The position numbers and the translations under genes were made by a program. A stretch of 10,696 bases of DNA, from positions 1 to 10,696 of the forward strand of contig CAMWLB010000079.1 in NCBI GenBank assembly GCA_947174985.1, given 5' to 3'. The notes under the pieces are model-generated. The model was not told where the DNA came from, ran no database searches, and saw nothing but the letters and a program-made list of their open reading frames with translations. The stretch is from an uncultured Lachnospiraceae bacterium. GTDB lineage: Bacteria > Bacillota > Clostridia > Lachnospirales > Lachnospiraceae. Below, piece by piece: positions 6,464 through 10,696 of the stretch. How positions within the stretch are numbered: position 1 is the first letter of the stretch; each line of letters begins with the position of its first letter.

Positions 6464-6955
6464 ATGAAAAGGTGGAGTTCTATAAGGCATAAGCTGGAGG
6501 AGGATTATCTCGCAGAGGCTTTGCGGGGGCGGATTCAATACTTTGCAACAAGCTATAGTTATTCGCCGGATCATGAGGGCAGAGCGGCTATCCGGCTGGA
6601 TGGAAAAGAAATTTTAAGCGGTAACTATTGGAACCAGTGGTATAAAGCGCATTTGTATCCGCACGACAAGAAATATGAGTACAGAGTGAAATATGAAATG
6701 CCTTTTATGGATGATGTTGCCATGGATTTGGGTCTGTTTGACCAACGCTGTTTTTATGAGGCATTTGAAGAATTTGATAAGCAGAGCATTGAAAAAAGTC
6801 TTGCCAGTGAAAATCTGCTGATTAAGATATTCGCCTTGCTGGACAGGCGTGTTGGAAAAAGAAGACTGGAGAAAATGAAGGCAGAAATGGAGAACGAGCC
6901 GTCTGTCATTCAGATGTTTTATACGATTCGCGTGGAGGCGGAAGACATCGGCTGA
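6464..6955 (+). CDS. hypothetical protein, possibly SF0329-like
   Basis: A 163-residue soluble protein rich in aromatic and charged residues. It begins MKRWSSIRHKLEEDYL and continues with RIQYFATSYSYSP and GRAAIRLDGKEI. This opening, an R-W-S-x-x-R/K-x-x-L helix followed by a strand with Y and then a D-x-K-E-I turn, reminds me of the poorly characterised SF0329 family of Firmicutes and enterobacteria, but I hold that with low certainty. No catalytic motif, signal peptide or membrane segment is visible. The C-terminal half is helical and basic (DRRVGKRRLEKMK). ATG 6464 follows AGGAGA (6453-6458) by five bases. It sits between the acidic hypothetical gene and the FliB-like gene, with short gaps of 26 and 31 bp, so it is likely part of the same transcript. 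Confidence 0.72.
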   Translation: MKRWSSIRHKLEEDYLAEALRGRIQYFATSYSYSPDHEGRAAIRLDGKEILSGNYWNQWYKAHLYPHDKKYEYRVKYEMPFMDDVAMDLGLFDQRCFYEAFEEFDKQSIEKSLASENLLIKIFALLDRRVGKRRLEKMKAEMENEPSVIQMFYTIRVEAEDIG

Positions 6956-6986
6956 CGCGGATAAAGATAACGCAGGAGGCTTAAAA

Positions 6987-8138
6987 ATGAAATATCTAAG
7001 TACTGATTTTTATGAAAGCTTTAAGTGTATTGGCGGAGCATGTCCATTTACTTGCTGTGCCGGTAATTGGACGATTCCCATTGACAAAGAAACGAAGAAA
7101 GAATATGATTCCGTAGATGGAGAGTTTGGTCAGATATTAAGAGAAAATATTCTCTCGGATAATGATTCCTCATTTTGCTTCCGGCTTACAGAAGATGGAC
7201 GCTGCTCGTTTCTGAGTTCTGAAAATCTCTGCAGAATATATCAGGAGCTGGGTCCCGAAAAACTATGTTATACCTGCCAAATCTATCCACGAATCGTTTT
7301 TCAGCGTGGCGATATTTTGTTCCGTACCCTCACGCTTTCCTGCCCGGAAGTATCCCGTATGTTACTGAATAAGACGGAGCCCATTTCTTTTGGCTTTGCA
7401 GAAGTTCCTTCTGACGAAGATGACAAACTTTCTATCGATTGGGATTGGTTTAATACGTTAGTATCCTGCTTTGTTTTCAGCGTTAAGTTGATTCAAAACA
7501 GAAATTATACGCTATCTGCCAGATTACGCGTATTGCTTATGTTCACTTTTACAATACAGACTCTTTTGAAGGATAACAAGGATATTGCCCCTCTTTTGGA
7601 AGCATTTTCGAATCAGGATTATCTGGATGGGCAGCTGTCATCCTTGGAACACTTATCATCCAACGTTCCTGCTATGTTTTCGGCTTTTTTGTATTTTTAT
7701 CAGAGAACCGGTGCTTCTGTACATCATTTTATCCTTCACTCTTCTGCAAATTTGATGGAAGAATTTATTCATTCAAACGATAAAGAAAAGCATTTAACAG
7801 GTATCGTTGAGTCGTTTCATTTACTCCTGAGTACTACATATGATATCCAGTATGAACATTTTTGCGTTTCTTTTCTGCTCCGCAATTATTTTGAAGCGTA
7901 CAAAAATAAAAAACCGTTTGAAGAGGTAGCAAAATTAGTTTATGCATTGCTGATAGCTCGTGGCTATGCCTTATCATTTTGTTCTATGGGAAAAGGAATA
8001 TCAACAGAAAATCAAATTTCTCTTTTTTCTCTTATATCAAGACTTTTAGAGCATGACGACAAAAATTTAACAATCATAAAAACTTACTTTGAAAAAAATG
8101 GACAAACTGATATTGGTTTTTTGCTGGCGCTGGTTTAA
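6987..8138 (+). CDS. FliB-like flagellin lysine-N-methylase family protein
   Basis: A 383-residue protein with the cysteine-rich architecture of FliB-type flagellin lysine methylases. The N-terminus has CIGGACPFTCCAGNWTIPID (Cys14, 19, 23, 24), then Cys64, DGRCSFL (Cys73), LCRIYQELG (Cys82), LCYTCQIYPR (Cys94, 97) and LTLSCPE (Cys119). In the family these cysteines hold an iron-sulfur cluster needed for transfer of a methyl group from S-adenosylmethionine to lysines of flagellin. The remaining 260 residues are helical without clear motifs. Length is normal. ATG 6987 follows AGGAGG (6974-6979) by seven bases. No flagellin or flagellar assembly gene is in the window, so the substrate is an assumption; many Firmicutes carry such proteins away from flagellar loci. 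It is followed 49 bp later by another cysteine-cluster protein. Confidence 0.83.
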   Translation: MKYLSTDFYESFKCIGGACPFTCCAGNWTIPIDKETKKEYDSVDGEFGQILRENILSDNDSSFCFRLTEDGRCSFLSSENLCRIYQELGPEKLCYTCQIYPRIVFQRGDILFRTLTLSCPEVSRMLLNKTEPISFGFAEVPSDEDDKLSIDWDWFNTLVSCFVFSVKLIQNRNYTLSARLRVLLMFTFTIQTLLKDNKDIAPLLEAFSNQDYLDGQLSSLEHLSSNVPAMFSAFLYFYQRTGASVHHFILHSSANLMEEFIHSNDKEKHLTGIVESFHLLLSTTYDIQYEHFCVSFLLRNYFEAYKNKKPFEEVAKLVYALLIARGYALSFCSMGKGISTENQISLFSLISRLLEHDDKNLTIIKTYFEKNGQTDIGFLLALV

Positions 8139-8187
8139 GGAATTTATGCGGACATAGATAAAACTTTGAAAAGAAGTGGGTGATACT

Positions 8188-8718
8188 TTGAATGCTATAG
8201 TTAGCTTTAGTGGGAGAAAAGATGGAAATTGCGATACAATTGCAAAGTATATCTCTGCAAAAGATGACCTGATATTGTTTATGAGAGAGATTTCCACGCA
8301 GCCTTGTGCCAACTGTGATTATGAGTGTATGTCCGGACAATGTAAATGGCGCGGTGATGGAATATACTCCTTTTTTGAGAAGTTGTCTTGGGCAGACAGG
8401 ATATTTTTTATTGTTCCGATGTATTGCGGGAATCCTTCGGCACTGTATTTTATTATGAACGAGCGCTGTCAGGATTATTTTATGCAGAACGAAAACCAAT
8501 ATGAAAAAATAATGGAAAAGTTACATATTATAGGAGTTTACGGGAATGCAAAAGAGTATCCGGACTTTTTGAATTTTTTTGCAAGGCAGTATCATTTTGA
8601 AAATGTTGAGAAACATATATTGGGCTTGGAACGTCATAAGTACAATCAAAAAATGAGAGATTTGCTTTTGGATGAAGAGGATGTAAAAGTAAAATTGAAC
8701 GGGTTTATAAATAAATGA
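8188..8718 (+). CDS. flavodoxin-fold NAD(P)H-dependent oxidoreductase with a four-cysteine cluster
   Basis: A 176-residue FMN-binding protein of the NADPH-dependent FMN reductase/iron-sulfur flavoprotein type. The phosphate loop is SFSGRKDGNCDTIA (residues 6-19), equivalent to the usual GSxRxxGNT. A compact cysteine group, C40-x2-C43-x3-C47-x4-C52, could hold a [4Fe-4S] cluster, close to but not identical with the classic Isf spacing. ADRIFFIVPMYCGNPSA and the following NERC region match the family's P-x-Y-x-G flavin contact and DR motif. The start is set by AAGTGGGTGA at 8174-8183, an 8/10 match to the anti-Shine-Dalgarno complement, four bases before TTG 8188; the alternative GTG 8176 lies inside that site. 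It is probably the last gene of the run that begins at 4786. No clear terminator follows. Confidence 0.82.
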   Translation: MNAIVSFSGRKDGNCDTIAKYISAKDDLILFMREISTQPCANCDYECMSGQCKWRGDGIYSFFEKLSWADRIFFIVPMYCGNPSALYFIMNERCQDYFMQNENQYEKIMEKLHIIGVYGNAKEYPDFLNFFARQYHFENVEKHILGLERHKYNQKMRDLLLDEEDVKVKLNGFINK

Positions 8719-8901
8719 ATCAAGGTTACGCCGGGGCTTCTCGGATGGGCGGACATTATTTTTTGTATGGAGAAAAAGCATGCGCAAAGAATAAAGGAAA
8801 AATGAAAGCCATAAGCGATTTATATTAGCCGAAGCAAGCAAAAAAAATCATGAAAACTCTCATTGCATATACTATACTTTTAATCGACAGGAGGTGAATG
8901 G
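8719..8901. promoter_or_regulatory. intergenic region with weak AraC-VOC promoter
   Basis: These 183 bp separate the flavoprotein from the AraC-VOC gene. TATACT at 8873-8878 is a possible -10 box, but the hexamer 17 bp upstream (ATGAAA, 8850-8855) is a poor -35 box, as expected of a promoter that needs an activator. A short frame at 8715-8828 (37 codons) overlaps the previous stop as ATGA but lacks a ribosome binding site. Positions 8790-8808 repeat exactly 19 bases of rdgB (339-357), in the same reading frame. I see no strong terminator. Confidence 0.35.
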
Positions 8902-9693
8902 ATGAATACGATAAACTGCATTCAAAGAGCTGTTGATTTTATCGAGGACAACATTTGTGACGAACTAAGTCCGGAAGTGATATCAAGTCAGGCTTATATG
9001 TCCAGCTTTCATTTTCAACGCGTTTTTTCAATTTTGTGCGGTGTTTCCCTGAGCGAATATATCCGCAATCGTCGGCTGACGCTTGCAGGAATTGAAATAG
9101 AACGCTCGGACACAAAAATCATTGATATTGCATTTAAGTATGGTTATGAGTCACCGGAAAGTTTTTCACGTGCATTTACTCGTTTTCATGGCATATCTCC
9201 TATGACGGCGCGCAGTCAGAAAGAGAAGCTGCATTCATTCGCTAAAATATCTGTCCAATCTATTTTAGGAGGGAATCAAATGGTACAAGGATTGAAAGAA
9301 AGAGGCTATGTAGTGAAAGAAAACGCACCTGTATATTACACCACGAATATGGACAAAACCGCAAAATGGTTTGAAGAGGTTTTGGGCTGGTATGCAGGAA
9401 TTGACCAAAGAAATGAGAACGGTGATGGAACATATGGGTGTGTATTGCTCTTGCCTAATGAAATACACAATATGACTCTGCTTCCGTTTAACGGGTTTCA
9501 CATGTTTTTTGGTGAACCTGTAAAACAAACTGTCGCTTTTATGCGTGTGGACAATATTAACAGTCTATATTCTTTTGTTAAGAAAAATGGCTGGACGCAA
9601 ATTAGTGATATTACAACACAGCCTTGGGGTGGGAAAGAGTGTGATGTTACAACAATCGACGGAGGTACGATGAGATTTTTTCAATTAGATTAA
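8902..9693 (+). CDS. AraC-family regulator fused to a VOC (glyoxalase-fold) domain
   Basis: A 263-residue two-domain protein. Residues 5-105 form an AraC/XylS double helix-turn-helix: the first helix-turn-helix lies around residues 22-45 (VISSQAYMSSFHFQRVF), and IIDIAFKYGYESPESFSRAF with HGISP (73-100) is the signature second unit. Residues 110-126 are a linker, and about 130-263 read as a VOC-fold domain (VYYTTNMDKTAKWFEEVLGW, then GFHMFFGEP, VAFMRVDNI and TTIDGGTMRFFQ). The regulator domain is N-terminal and the likely effector-binding domain C-terminal, the order seen in Rob/BltR-like regulators with a different effector fold. ATG 8902 follows AGGAGGTGA (8889-8897) by four bases. An internal ribosome binding site and ATG sit in frame at the domain junction. 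Targets and ligand are unknown; the neighbouring flavoprotein or the TmrB-like couple are guesses. Confidence 0.87.
   Translation: MNTINCIQRAVDFIEDNICDELSPEVISSQAYMSSFHFQRVFSILCGVSLSEYIRNRRLTLAGIEIERSDTKIIDIAFKYGYESPESFSRAFTRFHGISPMTARSQKEKLHSFAKISVQSILGGNQMVQGLKERGYVVKENAPVYYTTNMDKTAKWFEEVLGWYAGIDQRNENGDGTYGCVLLLPNEIHNMTLLPFNGFHMFFGEPVKQTVAFMRVDNINSLYSFVKKNGWTQISDITTQPWGGKECDVTTIDGGTMRFFQLD
9267..9282 (+). promoter_or_regulatory. internal in-frame ribosome binding site and ATG inside the AraC-VOC gene
   Basis: AGGAGGG at 9267-9273 is followed after six bases by ATG 9280-9282, which is codon 127 of the fusion and in its frame. Initiation here would make a free VOC-domain protein of 137 residues (9280-9693). 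The site is as strong as any true start in the window. It encodes the linker residues Leu-Gly-Gly-Asn-Gln just before Met127. Confidence 0.6.
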
Positions 9694-9802
9694 TTTTGTC
9701 AAATGAACAAATTTATTCCTGATTTGTAGTAAAATCCCTTTTTCGACAAAAATGGTGGTAAAATCTGGATATAGGGACCATTATGGCGAAGGGAAGGGAG
9801 AA

Positions 9803-10024
9803 ATGGCAGTGGATAAGAAGAAATACTTGCGCAGAATGAGGGAGCTTCGCGAGGACAACGACTACGTGCAAAAGCAAGTGGCGGCAAGCCTGAAGATTGA
9901 CCAAAGAGTATATTCAAGATATGAAACGGGAATCAATGCCCTTCCTGTTGCGCTGGTTTATGACTTGTGTGAGCTTTACGGCGTGTCAGCGGATTATCTT
10001 TTGGGAATCAGTGACAGGAAATAG
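9803..10024 (+). CDS. small XRE-family helix-turn-helix regulator
   Basis: A 73-residue DNA-binding protein that is essentially a single Cro/cI-type helix-turn-helix domain: KKYLRRMRELRED (helix 1), VQKQVAASLKIDQRVYSRYETG (helices 2 and 3, with the typical Y-S-R-Y-E-x-G of the recognition segment), and PVALVYDLCELYGVSADYLLG (the usual end of the fold). ATG 9803 is chosen because the homologous part begins here and AAGGG at 9789-9793 lies nine bases upstream; an in-frame ATG at 9752 would add 17 residues of unlikely sequence. The word GTAAAATC occurs at 9729-9736 and 9758-9765 in front of it and may be part of an operator. Its stop TAG (10022-10024) touches the ribosome binding site of the ATPase gene, so it likely controls the pair, including itself. 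Target genes are not proven. Confidence 0.85.
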   Translation: MAVDKKKYLRRMRELREDNDYVQKQVAASLKIDQRVYSRYETGINALPVALVYDLCELYGVSADYLLGISDRK

Positions 10025-10034
10025 AGGAGGCGAC

Positions 10035-10547
10035 ATGGTTATCTGGATAAGCGGCGCTTACGGGGTGGGAAAGTCCACCCTTGCAGAAGAACTGGAAAAT
10101 AGAATGGAAAATGCAATCATTTTTGATGCGGAAGCAGTTGGAAATGCAGTGCGGGATAATTATCCCAATAAGCCTTGTGGATTGATTTTTGAGGATTATC
10201 CACTGTGGTGCGATTTTTGCTACAGACTGATAAAGGATATCAGTCACACTTGCGGAAAGGATATTCTGATTCCCATGACTTTGGTGCGACAGGCATCCTA
10301 TGCGGATATTCTGGAACGGCTGCGTGCGGACGGCATTGTTGTGAAATTTATTATTCTGGAAGCAGCGTATCGGACGGTTCATGACAGAATTTTAGCCCGC
10401 GGCGAAGAGGAGGACTGCTGGTGTATAAAAAACATTGAGATGGCGCGTGCATGCACAAGAGCCGTGACAGGCGGGTTCCACATCGCAACGGACAACAGGT
10501 CCGTGTCTGAGCTTGCCGACGCTGCTTTGGAATACTTATCTTCGTAA
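10035..10547 (+). CDS. TmrB-like P-loop ATPase (AAA family, tunicamycin-resistance homologue)
   Basis: A 170-residue P-loop NTPase. The Walker A motif GAYGVGKST (residues 7-15) follows the first strand VIWIS. The protein then tracks the layout of Bacillus TmrB: FDAEAVGNAVRD (30-41), EDYPLWCDF (53-61), ILIPMTLVRQASYADILERL (77-96), a C-terminal basic segment with DRILARGEE, and IATDNRSVSEL (150-160). TmrB is a membrane-associated ATP-binding protein that confers tunicamycin resistance; it is of normal length here but whether this homologue gives resistance is unknown, and it may be a nucleoside or antibiotic kinase-like enzyme. GAGGAGG at 10024-10030, overlapping the XRE stop, lies four bases before ATG 10035, indicating coupled translation. 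Its last 12 bp overlap the end of the convergent clpP gene. Confidence 0.85.
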   Translation: MVIWISGAYGVGKSTLAEELENRMENAIIFDAEAVGNAVRDNYPNKPCGLIFEDYPLWCDFCYRLIKDISHTCGKDILIPMTLVRQASYADILERLRADGIVVKFIILEAAYRTVHDRILARGEEEDCWCIKNIEMARACTRAVTGGFHIATDNRSVSELADAALEYLSS

Positions 10548-10696
10548 AATAATAGAATCAATCAACCCATATGCCAGCGCCTTTTCTGCGTTCATGAAGT
10601 TATCCCTGTCCGTGGCTGTCTCGATTTCTTCTATTGTGTGCACGGTGTTTTCCGCCAGAATCCGGTTTAGCCTTTGCTTGCTTTTCTGCATATAAT
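10536..10696 (-). CDS. clpP: ClpP protease, C-terminal part (5' end beyond the window)
   Basis: Read on the minus strand, the window end gives YMQKSKQRLNRILAENT, then IEEIETATDRDNFMNAEKAL and AYGLIDSIILRR before a stop at 10538-10536. This is the C-terminal end of ClpP, the serine peptidase that forms the barrel of ClpXP/ClpCP proteases. The RLNRILAENT helix and the DRDNFM-x-AEKALAYGLID block are diagnostic; the second Asp of DRD (codon at 10604-10602) corresponds to the catalytic-triad Asp. The catalytic Ser and His lie outside the window. The frame is open to the edge, so the gene is partial here rather than broken. Its stop lies inside the end of the TmrB-like gene, giving a 12-bp tail-to-tail overlap, and no terminator hairpin separates them. 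Confidence 0.88.
   Translation of the reverse strand, partial: YMQKSKQRLNRILAENTVHTIEEIETATDRDNFMNAEKALAYGLIDSIILRR

Noticed and set aside
8715..8828. 37-codon frame overlapping the flavoprotein stop as ATGA
   Set aside because: No ribosome binding site and no recognisable sequence; kept only as a note because of the 19-base repeat.
9752..9802. ATG 9752 as start of the XRE gene
   Set aside because: The extra 17 residues are not helix-turn-helix-like and no good ribosome binding site precedes them.
1..10696. CRISPR array, insertion sequence, prophage or integrase
   Set aside because: No regularly spaced repeats, transposase or integrase motifs, or terminal inverted repeats were found on either strand.

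Overview
The window looks like part of a Clostridia (Lachnospiraceae-type Firmicutes) chromosome. Strong AGGAGG ribosome binding sites precede most genes. Base composition is moderate and changes along the window. The gene families (RdgB, a YfcE-type phosphodiesterase, a six-helix methyl-accepting chemotaxis protein, a FliB-like flagellin lysine methylase, an AraC-VOC fusion and a TmrB-like ATPase) fit that group. The taxonomic call is inference from family resemblance; no rRNA is present.

Left block (1-3129), core-like and richer in G+C: the 3' end of an amidase_3-type gene that carries in-frame stops near the window edge, then rdgB, a YfcE/MJ0936-type metallophosphoesterase, and a methyl-accepting chemotaxis protein, closely spaced on the plus strand. 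It closes with tRNA-Pro(UGG), which has its own consensus promoter (TTGACA-N17-TATAAT) and is followed by an 18-bp perfect-stem terminator.

Middle block (3130-8718), visibly more A+T-rich and accessory in character: a gene-poor gap with possible minus-strand coding debris; an RmlD-like extended SDR gene with its own promoter; a broken HAD hydrolase remnant; then, behind a second promoter, a six-gene co-directional run. The run encodes a histidine phosphatase, a GNAT acetyltransferase, two small proteins of unknown function, a FliB-like cysteine-rich methylase and a cysteine-cluster flavodoxin-fold protein. The two promoters (3396-3424 and 4721-4749) share not only -35 and -10 boxes and 17-bp spacing but also the spacer word CGGATAAAT, which is unusual.

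Right block (8719-10696): an AraC-type regulator fused to a VOC (glyoxalase-fold) domain, with a strong in-frame internal ribosome binding site and ATG exactly at the domain junction; a small XRE regulator whose stop codon adjoins the ribosome binding site of a TmrB-like P-loop ATPase; and, on the minus strand, the C-terminal end of a ClpP protease whose 3' end overlaps the ATPase gene by 12 bp.

I see no insertion sequence, integrase, CRISPR array, phage module or clear riboswitch. The most notable items are the internal start in the AraC-VOC gene, the promoter pair with a conserved spacer, the FliB-like/Fe-S flavoprotein neighbours, and the XRE/TmrB-like couple. None of these by itself proves a new system.
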